Source: MPNO01 sp965200535
GTDB taxonomy: Bacteria > Pseudomonadota > Alphaproteobacteria > MPNO01
NCBI GenBank assembly: GCA_965200535.1
Contig: CBDAUF010000001.1
Coordinates: 1,364,001 to 1,428,000 of the forward strand
Length of the DNA: 64,000 nt
Direction of reading: 5' to 3'
Under the pieces are notes generated by a model that was not told the DNA's origin, searched no databases, and saw only the letters and a program-made list of their open reading frames with translations. Shown one piece after another: positions 32,906-41,972 of the stretch (the stretch's first letter is position 1; each line of letters opens with the position of its first letter). The position numbers were made by a program, and so were the translations under genes.

Positions 32906-34167
32906 CGGGGCGTGCGTTCGCGCGCGGCAGCGGGGATGCCGGTGCCGGCGATGCGCGCGACCGCGGCGGCGAGAACCCGGCAGCCGCGCACGATGTCTTC
33001 CTCCGCGGTGTCCTCGATGACGGTGTGGCTGTGCCCGCCGATGGAAGGGACGAAGAGCATCGCGGCGGGCATGTAACGGGCGAGGACCATCGCGTCGTGG
33101 CCGGCGCCGCTCGGCATCCGCATGTACGACGCATCGAGCGACTCGGCCGCCGATGCGATCTCGGCGCCGAGCGCGGGGTCCATCGCCGCCGGCGCGATAT
33201 CGAGGGTGGGGGTCACCGCGACCGCCTGGCCGGACGCCTGTGCATGCTCCCCGGCGAGGACGCGCAGGCGTTCTTCCAGCGCATCCATCGTGTCCGGATC
33301 GGTATCGCGGATCTCGAGGGCGATCTCCGCGCGCGCCGGGATCACGTTCGCCGCGCCCGGCGTCAGCGCGAAATTGCCGATGTTCCAGACGGTGTCCGGC
33401 CCCGCCAGCGCCCCGAACGCCGCCGGTATGGCGGCCGCGAGAGCGATGGCCGCCGCGCCCGCATCCCGTCGCATCGCCATCGGCACCGTACCGGCGTGGC
33501 CCGCCTGCCCCTCGATCTCCAGCCGGTATCGGCGGATACCGACAATCGCGGTGACGACGCCGATGCCGATACCGGCGGCCTCGAGCCGCGGCCCCTGTTC
33601 GATATGAGCCTCGAGGAACGCGCGGTAGCGGGCGGGATCGAGCCGGCGCGGCGGGTTGCCGGCGAAGCCGCTGGCGGCGACCGCGTCGGTCAGGAGCCGG
33701 CCGTCGATGCTCTGCGCGGCGGCGATCTCGCCCTCCGTCACCGCGCCGAACAGGGTGCGGCTGCCGAGGGTCGGGAGATAGGTGCTCTCCTCGTCCTGGA
33801 ATGCGGCGACATCGACGGGGCAGCGGGCAGCAACGCCCGCCTCGATCGCGGCGCGGGCGATCTCGATGCCGTAGACCACCCCGAGCGCGCCGTCGAGCCA
33901 GCCGCCCTCGGGCACCGAATCGGCGTGGCTGCCGATCAGGATTGCCGGGCCGGCGGCGGGCGCCTCGCCCACGACGTTGCCGATACCGTCTATCGCGGCC
34001 GACAGTCCGGCCTCTCCCATGCGCCGGCAGAGCCAGTGGCGGGCCTCGACATCGGCCGGGCTGAAGGAGACCCGGCTGACACCCGTACCATGCTTGCCGA
34101 AGGTTGCGAGCCGCCTGAGATCGGCCAGCAGCCGGACCGGATCAATCTCAATCGCGAGGTCGGACAC
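32902..34167 (-). CDS. M20-family amidohydrolase: N-carbamoyl-amino-acid hydrolase/allantoate amidohydrolase type
   Basis: A 421-residue two-metal hydrolase of the hydantoinase/carbamoylase branch of peptidase family M20. It cleaves N-carbamoyl amino acids or allantoate-like ureido acids. Metal ligands are in IGSHADSVPEGGWLDGALGV, in FQDEESTYLP, in LEAHIEQGPRLE and in the late GAGHDAMVLARYM. The product of a hydantoinase is the usual substrate, which links it to the hyuA/hyuB pairs and the racemase in this window. It is transcribed alone on the minus strand. Confidence 0.89.
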   Translation of the reverse strand: MSDLAIEIDPVRLLADLRRLATFGKHGTGVSRVSFSPADVEARHWLCRRMGEAGLSAAIDGIGNVVGEAPAAGPAILIGSHADSVPEGGWLDGALGVVYGIEIARAAIEAGVAARCPVDVAAFQDEESTYLPTLGSRTLFGAVTEGEIAAAQSIDGRLLTDAVAASGFAGNPPRRLDPARYRAFLEAHIEQGPRLEAAGIGIGVVTAIVGIRRYRLEIEGQAGHAGTVPMAMRRDAGAAAIALAAAIPAAFGALAGPDTVWNIGNFALTPGAANVIPARAEIALEIRDTDPDTMDALEERLRVLAGEHAQASGQAVAVTPTLDIAPAAMDPALGAEIASAAESLDASYMRMPSGAGHDAMVLARYMPAAMLFVPSIGGHSHTVIEDTAEEDIVRGCRVLAAAVARIAGTGIPAAARERTPR

Positions 34168-34292
34168 GCGGCCCCGGCGGGCGGTTTTGCTGCGTCATCG
34201 GCGCGGGCAGAACATTGGCAACAACGGGGGGCGACGATACCATCGGCGAATCGGGCTGTCGATCAGCCCCAGGACAGCCTCGGGGCGCAAGG

Positions 34293-35873
34293 ATGGCCGC
34301 GCTTTCGCCTTTCCCGACACCGGGCGCCGCGCTCGCCCACCAGGCGGATGTGCGCGGCGGTCGGGAGGCGCTGGCCTTTCCGCAGATCGGCGCGCGGCTG
34401 ACCTACGCCGAATGGCACGACGCAGCGACGGCGCTGGCGCGCGCGATTCTGGACTGCGGGTTCCGGTCGGGCGACCGGATCGGGCTGCTCGCGGAGAGCC
34501 GGATCGAGTGGCCGGTCGTGCAGATGGCGGCCGCCCTCGCCGGCTGCCTTCTGGTCCCTCTCAATACCCATTACCGCCGCGACGACCTCGCCTATGCGCT
34601 CGGCCATTCGAAGGTGCGCGGCCTGTTCCTTTCGCGTTCGTTTCGCGGCAACCCCTATCTCGAGAACGTCCGGGCGGTCCGCGATACGCTGCCGGCGCTG
34701 GAGATCCTGGTCGGGCTCGACGGCGCCGAAGCGGACTGCCTCGGCTACGCGGACCTGGCGGCGGCCGGCCGGGACAGCGGGACGGCGCTGCCGCCGGTCG
34801 ATCCGGAGTCCGTCGGCTCCATCCAGTACACCTCGGGGACCACCGGTTTCCCCAAGGGGGCGCTGCTGACCCACGCCGGAATGCTGGCCAACGCCTGGGG
34901 TATCTCGGGCCGGCTGCGGGTCACCGAGAACGACCGCTGGACCTCGATCATCCCGCTCTTCCACTGCGCCGGCTGCATCATGTGCATTCTCGGCACCGTG
35001 CAGCGCGGATCGGCCTATATCGGGGTTTCCTCCTTCGATGCGGCAGAGATGTTCCGCATCATCGAGGAGGAGCGCTGCACCATGCTCTCGGGCGTGCCGA
35101 CCTCCTATATCGCGATGCTCGACCATGAGGCCCGCGCCGATCACGATCTGACGACGCTGCGCGCCGGCACCTGCGGCGGCGCAGATACCGACCCGGCCCT
35201 GCTGGCCCGCTGCGCCGAAGCGTTTCCGATTCCGGGCGTGGTGCAGGTCTACGGCCAGACCGAGGCGAGCACGCTTGTCTCGCTGGCCGATTGCGAGGCC
35301 CCTGAACGCTTCGAGACATGTGGCCCGCCGCTTCCCGGCGCCGCGGTGCGGATCGCCGACCCCGTCACCGGCGCGCCGCTCGCGGCGGGCGAGATCGGCC
35401 AGATCGAGACCGCGGGGCCGATGGTCATGCGGGGCTATCTGGACAACCCCGACGCGACGCGCGAGACCATCGGGCCGGACGGGTGGATGCGGACAGGCGA
35501 TCTCGGCTACCGGACCGAGGACGGCAATATCGTCGTCGCCGGCGGCCGGCTCCGCGACATGATCATCCGCGGCGGGGAAAACATCTATCCGGTCGAGATC
35601 GAGAACCTGCTGCGCGGCCACCCGGAGATCACCGATATCGCCGTCTTCGGCATGCCGGACGACTATTACGGCGAAATCGCGGCCGCCGCCGTGGTCGGCG
35701 CCGCGACCCTGACACCGGAGGAACTGGGGCGCTATTGCGCCGGGCGGATCGCCGGGTTCAAGAGGCCGGCGCGCTATTTCCGCGTCGCGTCGTTCCCCCT
35801 GACCGCGAGCGGCAAGATCCGCAAGACCGAACTCCGCGAAATGGCTGCCGCCGGCGCGCTCGAAGCACTATAG
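34293..35873 (+). CDS. AMP-forming acyl-CoA synthetase
   Basis: A 526-residue ligase of the ANL superfamily that activates a carboxylic acid as acyl-AMP and then acyl-CoA. The P-loop IQYTSGTTGFPKGALLTH, the YGQTEAS motif, the hinge region GDLGYRTEDG and the catalytic Lys in ASGKIRKTE are all in place. The 526-residue length and FadD3-like patterns fit medium-chain, ring-derived or aryl acids; the substrate is not defined. The ATG at 34293 follows GCAAGG. The last bases overlap the convergent isomerase gene by 6 bases. Confidence 0.9.
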   Translation: MAALSPFPTPGAALAHQADVRGGREALAFPQIGARLTYAEWHDAATALARAILDCGFRSGDRIGLLAESRIEWPVVQMAAALAGCLLVPLNTHYRRDDLAYALGHSKVRGLFLSRSFRGNPYLENVRAVRDTLPALEILVGLDGAEADCLGYADLAAAGRDSGTALPPVDPESVGSIQYTSGTTGFPKGALLTHAGMLANAWGISGRLRVTENDRWTSIIPLFHCAGCIMCILGTVQRGSAYIGVSSFDAAEMFRIIEEERCTMLSGVPTSYIAMLDHEARADHDLTTLRAGTCGGADTDPALLARCAEAFPIPGVVQVYGQTEASTLVSLADCEAPERFETCGPPLPGAAVRIADPVTGAPLAAGEIGQIETAGPMVMRGYLDNPDATRETIGPDGWMRTGDLGYRTEDGNIVVAGGRLRDMIIRGGENIYPVEIENLLRGHPEITDIAVFGMPDDYYGEIAAAAVVGAATLTPEELGRYCAGRIAGFKRPARYFRVASFPLTASGKIRKTELREMAAAGALEAL

Positions 35874-36506
35874 GGGCGTATCGGGAGTCCGTTCCCACGA
35901 CCCGTGGTTGAGCCAGTGCTCGACCATCCACAGGCGGTCCGCACCCCAGACCGGCTGGTCGTCGACGATGAAGAAGGGGGAGCCGAAGACCTTTCGGGCG
36001 ACCGCCTCATCGACGGCGCGGCGGAACAGGGCCTTGACGCGGGGGTCCTCGAGCGCCGCAGCGACCGCATCCCGGTCGACGCCGAGCGCCGCCGCCTCTT
36101 CGACCGCAACCGCCGGGTCGGTGATGTCGCGCCCCTCGACCCAGAGCCGTTCCAAGAGACGTCTTGCCAGCGCCCTGGCCGCCGCTTCGTCCCGTTCGGC
36201 GAGCCAGTAGAAGGCGCGCGACGCCGCGACGCCGTTCACCCTGCCGAGGTCGCGAATGGTCAGCGGAACGCCCAGCAGTTGCGCCATGCGCGGCCGGTCG
36301 ATCTCGATATAGTCGGACTTGAGCGGCGTTTCCATCAGCGGCTTGATGCCCATGACCTGGAGCACCGTCACGCCGAGCAGGAACGGGCGCCAGACGACGG
36401 GGCGGCCGTGCCTGCCGCCGATTTCCTCGATCCGCGCCGCCGCGAGATAGCCGTAGGGCGAGATGAAATCGAAATAGAAGTCGATGGGTGCGGGCGGTGG
36501 GGTCAT
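35868..36506 (-). CDS. 2-hydroxychromene-2-carboxylate isomerase-like DsbA-fold protein
   Basis: A 212-residue thioredoxin/DsbA-fold protein of the HCCA isomerase group (kappa glutathione-transferase relatives). The start FYFDFISPYGYLAA contains the conserved active-site Ser in place of the DsbA CxxC. VFGSPFFIVDDQPVWGADRL near the C-terminus is the cis-Pro loop region typical of the family. In naphthalene degradation the enzyme isomerises the chromene acid with glutathione; other members have unknown substrates. It overlaps the upstream LysR gene by 4 bases (ATGA), which suggests coupled expression. Confidence 0.88.
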   Translation of the reverse strand: MTPPPAPIDFYFDFISPYGYLAAARIEEIGGRHGRPVVWRPFLLGVTVLQVMGIKPLMETPLKSDYIEIDRPRMAQLLGVPLTIRDLGRVNGVAASRAFYWLAERDEAAARALARRLLERLWVEGRDITDPAVAVEEAAALGVDRDAVAAALEDPRVKALFRRAVDEAVARKVFGSPFFIVDDQPVWGADRLWMVEHWLNHGSWERTPDTPL

Positions 36507-37450
36507 GCCGCTCCTCCGGCGCCGGGCAGCGATACCCCGAACCGGAAGTCCGGCTCGCTGCGGAACTTTTCGGCGAGAAAGTCGACGCAGGCGCGCACCT
36601 TGGCGGACAGGTTCCGCGCGTGGGGAAAGACCGCGTAGACCTCGTCGGCAAGATCGGTGGGGTGTGCGCGGTAACCGCCGAGAACGACTTCGACCTTGCC
36701 CTCCTGGATCTCGCGCCCGACGATCCAGACCGGCAGCAGGGCGATGCCGACGCCGGCCGTCATCGCGGCGGCGATCGCGAACGCGTTGTTGGAGGCGAAG
36801 TTTCCCGATACCGGAACCGGGAACGTCCCCTCCCCGCCGATCAGTTCCCAGACCGCCTCGCCCGGATGACGGCGGTGGACGATGCAGTTGTGCCGCGCCA
36901 GATCCTGCGGCCGGCGCGGGCGGCCGCGCTGCGCGAAATAGTCCGGACTCGCGCAGAGAACGCGGTCCACGGTGGCCAGCTTGCGCACGATATAGCTCGA
37001 CTGGCTGGGTCCGCCGATACGGATCGCCAGGTCCGCCCCCTCCTCGATCAGATCGACATAGTGGTCGGTCACGTTGAGCTCGACCGCGAGTTCCGGATAG
37101 ATCTCGAGAAACTCCTTCATGTAGGGGGCGATGTACAGGCGTCCGAAGACGACAGGCACATTGAGCCGGAGCGTGCCGCGCGGCGCCTGGCCGAGTTCGG
37201 AAACGGCGGCGTTCGCCTCGTCCACATCGGCGACGATCCGGCTCGCCCGCTCGTAGTAGTAACGCCCCGCCTCGGTCAGCCCGATGTTGCGGGTCGAACG
37301 GTTGAGCAGCCTTGCGCCGAGCGCATCCTCGAGCCGGCCCACCTGGCGCGATACCGACGAGGCGGCGAGTCCGACCTGCCGGCCCGCGGCGGAGAAACCG
37401 CCGGCCTCGACCACCCGCGCGAACAGACGCATCCCCGACAGCGTATCCAT
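36503..37450 (-). CDS. LysR-family transcriptional regulator
   Basis: A 315-residue LysR regulator. The winged HTH is near the N-terminus (MDTLSGMRLFARVVEAGGFS, then GLAASSVSRQVGRLEDALG). The effector domain begins near RGTLRLNVPVVFGRLYIAPY. The start at 37450 is the family start; an ATG at 37459 would add three residues and the frame is open to 37549. A TTTGC-N7-GCAAA box lies just upstream, which fits autoregulation and control of the divergent small gene. Its own downstream partner is the isomerase gene, overlapping by 4 bases. Confidence 0.92.
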   Translation of the reverse strand: MDTLSGMRLFARVVEAGGFSAAGRQVGLAASSVSRQVGRLEDALGARLLNRSTRNIGLTEAGRYYYERASRIVADVDEANAAVSELGQAPRGTLRLNVPVVFGRLYIAPYMKEFLEIYPELAVELNVTDHYVDLIEEGADLAIRIGGPSQSSYIVRKLATVDRVLCASPDYFAQRGRPRRPQDLARHNCIVHRRHPGEAVWELIGGEGTFPVPVSGNFASNNAFAIAAAMTAGVGIALLPVWIVGREIQEGKVEVVLGGYRAHPTDLADEVYAVFPHARNLSAKVRACVDFLAEKFRSEPDFRFGVSLPGAGGAA

Positions 37451-37460
37451 ACCGCCCATC

Positions 37461-37477
37461 TTTGCATAAACCGCAAA
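37461..37477. promoter_or_regulatory. LysR-type box TTTGC-N7-GCAAA
   Basis: Five-base inverted arms with a 7-base centre; the inner T and A are 11 bases apart, which matches the T-N11-A rule for LysR operators. It sits right next to the lysR start and about 90 bases before the divergent small gene. Confidence 0.55.
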
Positions 37478-37569
37478 GATGATACTCGTTTTCTGTCTAT
37501 TATAAAAGTGCGTGTGGGAAATTATCTCGTCTCCAGCGACAACAGTCATCCCTGAAGGAGACGATGATC

Positions 37570-37746
37570 ATGTCATACGATAGCGAAAACCGGATCGAAG
37601 TGCCCCCGAGCGACCTGGAGATCCAGTTGCGGGCCGAACAACTGCGCGGCGAGGAGGCGCGGCGGCTGGCGGCTGCGGCGTGGAACTGGGCGAGGACCCT
37701 GGCCGGCGGCCTCGCCAGCCGCGGGGCGACGGGGCAAGCGGCGTAG
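37570..37746 (+). CDS. Small protein, divergent from lysR
   Basis: A 58-residue protein, MSYDSENRIEVPPSDLEIQL followed by a helix rich in Ala, Arg and Leu ending near NWARTLAGG. The layout (short acidic head and one arginine-rich helix) is like small DUF1127/RSP_7527-type proteins of alphaproteobacteria, but that is an impression, not an identification. AAGGAG lies 9 bases before the ATG at 37570, or 3 bases before the ATG at 37564, so the second is preferred. It is divergent from a LysR regulator with an operator-like box between them. The next gene is convergent. Confidence 0.6.
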   Translation: MSYDSENRIEVPPSDLEIQLRAEQLRGEEARRLAAAAWNWARTLAGGLASRGATGQAA

Positions 37747-37758
37747 AACGGGCCGGTT

Positions 37759-39198
37759 TCAGGCCCGGCCGGGCAGAGGCGGCCGGCGGTCCGACCAGGG
37801 CCGCGCCGCCTCGAGCTCGGCGCCGGCGCGGATCAGCCGCTCCTCGCCGTGCCAGGGGCCGACGAACTGCAACCCCACCGGCATGCCGCCCGCCGTACAG
37901 CCCGCGGGGACCGCCAGCGCCGGATGGCCGGTGTGGTTGAACGGATGGGTGTAGGGATACCAGTCGTAGCGCGGCGAATTATGGAGTTTGCCCTCGATCT
38001 CCACAGGATCCCAGGCGAAGTGATCGGCCGCGATCGCCGGGCGGGTCAGCGTCGGCGTCGCCAGGAGGTCGTGTTCGGCGAGAACCGCCTCCACCTTGCG
38101 GAACAGCGCGGCGCGGCCGAACAGGGCCTTCTCCAGATCGCCCGCGCTCAACGTCGCTCCCTGTTCGATGCCCATGCGAAGCGAGCGGTCGATGCGCTCG
38201 CCGAATTCGGGCATTTTGTCGGCGTAGGCGGCATGGGCCAGCGCGCCGACCAGGACGAACAGGATGTCCACGGCTTCCGAGAGATCGATGTCGACGGCAA
38301 CGACCTCGGCTCCGAGGCCGCGGAAGGTCTCGACCGCCCGCTCGCAGATCTGGTGCGTCTCGCCGTCGAGCGCGGCGTTGCCGATGGTGGGCGCCCAAGC
38401 GATGCGCGTGCCCTGCATGCCGCCCTCAGGGCGGGCGGCGGCGCGGTAGTCTTTCGTGGCAGCGCCGAGAGACCAGGGGTCGCGCGGGTCGGGCCCGCCG
38501 CACACCGACATCAGCGCCGCGATGTCCTCCACGGTGCGCGCCATCGGACCGATGACCGTGGTGGTGTCGAACAGGTCGGGCGTCTCCGGGCAGGGGAAGA
38601 CGCCGAGCGTGGGCTTGAGCCCACAGACCCCGGTGGCGCCGGCCGGGATGCGGACCGATCCCGCCCGGTCGGTGCCGAGCGCCAGCGCGCCGCAACCCGT
38701 CGCCAGCGCCGCCGCCGCCCCGCCGGACGAGCCGCCCGGCGTGGTCTCGGGATCCCACGGGTTGCGCGTCACCCCCCAGAGCGGATTGGAATTGGTCCCC
38801 TTGTGGCCGCATTCCGCCATGTTGGTGATGCCGAGGAGGATCGCGCCGGCGGCCTTGAGCCGTTCGACGACGACGGTGTCCGCGGCGGGCACGTTGTGCT
38901 CGAACATCGGCGAGCCGAAGGTGATCCGGACCCCGGCGACGTCGATCATGTCCTTGACGGTAAAGGGAACGCCGTGGAGCGGACCGAGAGGATCACCGCT
39001 CCGGACCGCCCGCTCGGCTTCCCCGGCACGGGTGCGCGCCTCGTCGGCGCAGACCACGGTGAACGGGCTGAGCAGCGGCTGCACCGCCTCGGTGCGGGCG
39101 ATGACCGCCTCCATCAGGTCGACCGGAGAGAGGGCACCGGCGGCGATCCGCCGCGCCGTCTCGGCGCCCGACAGGAAGCACAGGTCGCCGTCGGTCAC
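37759..39198 (-). CDS. Amidase-signature family amidase (first copy)
   Basis: A 479-residue amidase-signature hydrolase, which cleaves C-N bonds of amides. The catalytic Lys lies in GVPFTVKDMID. The signature serines are in TTPGGSSGGAAAALATG, and the nucleophile Ser follows in RAGSVRIPAGATG. GTG at 39198 is the start, since it overlaps the permease stop as GTGA. It is the last gene of the minus-strand operon amidase-SBP-ATPase-permease-amidase, so the transported compound is probably its substrate or a derivative. Confidence 0.9.
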   Translation of the reverse strand: MTDGDLCFLSGAETARRIAAGALSPVDLMEAVIARTEAVQPLLSPFTVVCADEARTRAGEAERAVRSGDPLGPLHGVPFTVKDMIDVAGVRITFGSPMFEHNVPAADTVVVERLKAAGAILLGITNMAECGHKGTNSNPLWGVTRNPWDPETTPGGSSGGAAAALATGCGALALGTDRAGSVRIPAGATGVCGLKPTLGVFPCPETPDLFDTTTVIGPMARTVEDIAALMSVCGGPDPRDPWSLGAATKDYRAAARPEGGMQGTRIAWAPTIGNAALDGETHQICERAVETFRGLGAEVVAVDIDLSEAVDILFVLVGALAHAAYADKMPEFGERIDRSLRMGIEQGATLSAGDLEKALFGRAALFRKVEAVLAEHDLLATPTLTRPAIAADHFAWDPVEIEGKLHNSPRYDWYPYTHPFNHTGHPALAVPAGCTAGGMPVGLQFVGPWHGEERLIRAGAELEAARPWSDRRPPLPGRA

Positions 39199-39983
39199 GA
39201 TGCCTGCTCCAGGTTGGTCCGCGCCGATCCGCCCTCCCAGAAGACCACCCGGCGCTCGATGAAACGCACCGTCGCGGTGCCGATGACGCCCATCACCGCG
39301 AGAATGATGACCCCGGCGAACATGTTGGAGATGGTGAGGCTGACCGCGGCTGAATCGATCATGTGCCCGAGCCCGCGTTCGGAAGCGACGAACTCGGCGA
39401 CGACGGCGCCGATCAGCGCCAGGACCACGCCGATCTGGAGCCCGGCGAAGATCTCTCCCGCCGCCGACGGCAATTTGGCGTTGAAGAAGACGTAGCGGCG
39501 CGATGCCGAGAAGGCGCGGCAGAGATCGATCAGTTCCGGGTCGGTCTGGCGTATGCCGACAACCGTGTTGACGAACATGGGGAAGAAACAGATCAGCCCG
39601 ACCATGATGATCCGCGATTCGATCTCGTGCCCGAACCAGACCAGGATCAGCGGCGCCAGCGCGACCTTGGGCATCGACTGCAGCGCGACCACGCAGGGAT
39701 AGACGAACTTGTCGAAGGTCGCGGATTCGGCGACCGCCACCCCGATGAGGAAGGCGAGACCGCAGCCGAGCACATAGCCCAGCAGGGTGGCCTCGGCGGT
39801 GGCCCAGAAGTGGCCGGCGAAGCCGCCCGCGCGGAAGCCGTCGGCGAGCGATGTCACCACCAGCCACGGCTCGGGCAGGATATAGTCCTCGATATCGAAC
39901 TCGCTGACCGCGAGTTGCCAGAGCCCGATCGCCACCGCCACCGTGATCGACGGATAGACCGCGGTGCGAAGCTTTTCGTTCAT
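39195..39983 (-). CDS. ABC transporter permease, SsuC/TauC/NitT type
   Basis: A 262-residue membrane subunit with about six helices. The ATPase-contact loop is visible around CRAFSASRRYVFFNAKLPSA followed by GEIFAGLQIGVVLALIGAVV. This class imports sulfonates, nitrate, taurine or pyrimidine precursors, using a lipoprotein or periplasmic binding protein. It lies between the ATPase gene (19-base gap) and the amidase gene (4-base overlap). Confidence 0.92.
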   Translation of the reverse strand: MNEKLRTAVYPSITVAVAIGLWQLAVSEFDIEDYILPEPWLVVTSLADGFRAGGFAGHFWATAEATLLGYVLGCGLAFLIGVAVAESATFDKFVYPCVVALQSMPKVALAPLILVWFGHEIESRIIMVGLICFFPMFVNTVVGIRQTDPELIDLCRAFSASRRYVFFNAKLPSAAGEIFAGLQIGVVLALIGAVVAEFVASERGLGHMIDSAAVSLTISNMFAGVIILAVMGVIGTATVRFIERRVVFWEGGSARTNLEQAS

Positions 39984-40002
39984 GTCGTCTTCCCCGGTTC
40001 GG

Positions 40003-40803
40003 TCAGCGGTCGGCCGTCAGTTCGCTGCGCAGCGCACCGCACAGAGCGTTGAAGCCGGGGTCCGCCATCGTCGCGAGGTCGCGCGGACGGCCCAGCCCGA
40101 CCGTGTGTTCACGGACGATGCGGCCGGGGCGGGGCGACATGACAGCCACCCGGTCGGACAGGAACGCGGCCTCGGGGATCGAGTGGGTGATGAACAGCAC
40201 CGACTTCCCCGTGGTCATCCAGATGTCCTGGAGTTCGATCATCATGCGTTCGCGGGTCAGCGCGTCGAGCGCCGCGAACGGTTCGTCCATCAGGAGCACC
40301 GCCGGATCGTGGACCAGCGCGCGGGCGATCCCGACGCGCTGCTGCATGCCGCCGGAGAGTTCGTTCGGGTAGTTCCCCGAGAACTGATCCAGCCCGACGA
40401 GTTCCACCAGCGCCGCCGCCCGGCGCTTCGCCGCCGCCATGTCGAGCCCCAGCGTCTCGGCCGGCAGCAGCACGTTGTCGAGCACCGTCTTCCAGGGAAA
40501 CAGCGTCGGCCGCTGGAAGACGATGCCGACCTCGCGCCGAGGGCCGGTGATCGGGCTGCCGCCGAGCGAGATCGACCCGGCGGACTGCGGCAGGAGCCCG
40601 GCCGCGATCTTGAGCAGGCTCGACTTGCCGCAGCCGGACGGCCCGATGAGCGAAAAAAACTCTCCCCGCCCGATGGAGAGATCGAGATCCTCGAGCGCGG
40701 TGATCGTGCCACGCCGGGTCGGATAGACGAGCGAGAGACCCTCGGCCGCGAGGATCGTCTCGCCCGCCCCCGCATCCTCCGGCGCGATGTCGGGCCGGGC
40801 CAC
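40003..40803 (-). CDS. ABC transporter ATPase, SsuB/TauB/NitT type
   Basis: A 266-residue nucleotide-binding subunit. The Walker A is SLIGPSGCGKSSLLK, the signature motif ELSGGMQQRVGIARALVHDP and the Walker B AVLLMDEPFAALDALTRE, followed by the His switch VLFITHSIPEA. It pairs with the permease and binding protein on each side. Its start abuts the SBP stop with no gap (40803/40804). Confidence 0.94.
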   Translation of the reverse strand: MARPDIAPEDAGAGETILAAEGLSLVYPTRRGTITALEDLDLSIGRGEFFSLIGPSGCGKSSLLKIAAGLLPQSAGSISLGGSPITGPRREVGIVFQRPTLFPWKTVLDNVLLPAETLGLDMAAAKRRAAALVELVGLDQFSGNYPNELSGGMQQRVGIARALVHDPAVLLMDEPFAALDALTRERMMIELQDIWMTTGKSVLFITHSIPEAAFLSDRVAVMSPRPGRIVREHTVGLGRPRDLATMADPGFNALCGALRSELTADR

Positions 40804-41883
40804 TCAGTTGGCCGCGCGCGCCTTGCTCCTAGTCTCGTTCTCGTCGAAGGCGTTGATGTCGGCGATCAGGTCGTTGGTGTACATCTTGTCGATCTCGATG
40901 TCGCGGGTCCCGATCCAGCCGCTCTCGTAATACGCGCTGACGTAATACTCGAACGACTTGCGCGGCCAGTGGCCGAGCTTGCCGACGGCGTTCTTGGACG
41001 GAACCTGCATGAACTCCAGCCGGTTGTTCACCATCCCGATCGACGCTTTCAGGTTCTTCGCCTCATCGCCCTTGGGCTTCATGTTGGGATGGGCGCGCCA
41101 GAACGCCTTGACGCAGGCGCCCGGGTTTTCCTGGCAGGCGATCGAGGACTTGGCCATGCCGCGGGCGAACTTGACCAAGGTGTCCCGCTTGTCCTTGAAC
41201 TGGTCGCGGTGCGCCATGAAGCCGTTGGTGAACAGGTTGTGGAACTTGTCCTTGATCGGCAGTCGGCGGATCTTGGCGCCGCTCAATTCGAACAGGTCGT
41301 GCCAAGTGTTGTTGTAGTCGAGCGCCTGCACGCGGTCGCGCTTGAGCGCGAGCCAGCCCGCCCCGAGGATGCCGACCGCGGCCAGCTCGACGTTCTTCCC
41401 GACCTCCAGACCGGCGTCCTTGAGCCGCGCCTTGAGCATCGGGATGGTCCCCCAGGTGAGGGCGCCGATGCCGACCTTCTTGCCCTTCAGGTCGGCGACG
41501 GTCTTGATGCCGGTGGATTCGAGGACGGCAAGCTGCAGCGTCCATGTCGGCATGATGTTGTAGAAGTAGACGACCGGCAGCCGGGTACGGCCGGGCTCGT
41601 AGGACTTGAACAGCGCACCGGGCAGCGCCCAGCCGATATCGAGCTGTTTGGTCGCGACCTGCGGCACCATCTTGCCCGAACCCTTGAAGACAATGATCCG
41701 GAGGTCGATGTCCTCCTGCTTGAAGAAGCCGAGTTCCTTGCCGAAGGCGTAGTAACCGAGATCGGTCAGCGTGACCGGGATCGGCATTCCCACCTTGACC
41801 GTTTCGGCGGCGGCGGGCGATGCGAGCATCGCCGCGGCGGCAACGGCCATCGCGGCCGGTACGCAACGTCCAGGGAATTTCAT
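40804..41883 (-). CDS. ABC substrate-binding protein, NMT1/SsuA-like
   Basis: A 359-residue periplasmic binding protein. Signal peptide residues 1-26 end in SPAAA-ETVKVGMPIPV. The fold is of the SsuA/THI5/NMT1 type (ELGFFKQEDIDLRIIVFKGS, then VGIGALTWGTIPMLKARLKD), which binds aliphatic sulfonates, thiamine precursors, pyrimidines or small amides. The two flanking amidase genes suggest an amide-containing nitrogen source. The ATG at 41883 starts the signal peptide; the longer frame is a shadow of the amidase. Confidence 0.9.
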   Translation of the reverse strand: MKFPGRCVPAAMAVAAAAMLASPAAAETVKVGMPIPVTLTDLGYYAFGKELGFFKQEDIDLRIIVFKGSGKMVPQVATKQLDIGWALPGALFKSYEPGRTRLPVVYFYNIMPTWTLQLAVLESTGIKTVADLKGKKVGIGALTWGTIPMLKARLKDAGLEVGKNVELAAVGILGAGWLALKRDRVQALDYNNTWHDLFELSGAKIRRLPIKDKFHNLFTNGFMAHRDQFKDKRDTLVKFARGMAKSSIACQENPGACVKAFWRAHPNMKPKGDEAKNLKASIGMVNNRLEFMQVPSKNAVGKLGHWPRKSFEYYVSAYYESGWIGTRDIEIDKMYTNDLIADINAFDENETRSKARAAN

Positions 41884-41972
41884 CGATTGGGCCTCCTCGG
41901 TGTCATCCGGGGAAATCATAGCAGAGCCCCGGACCGGTGGGTCAAACCCGCTTGCGGAGCGACCCGGCTCCG

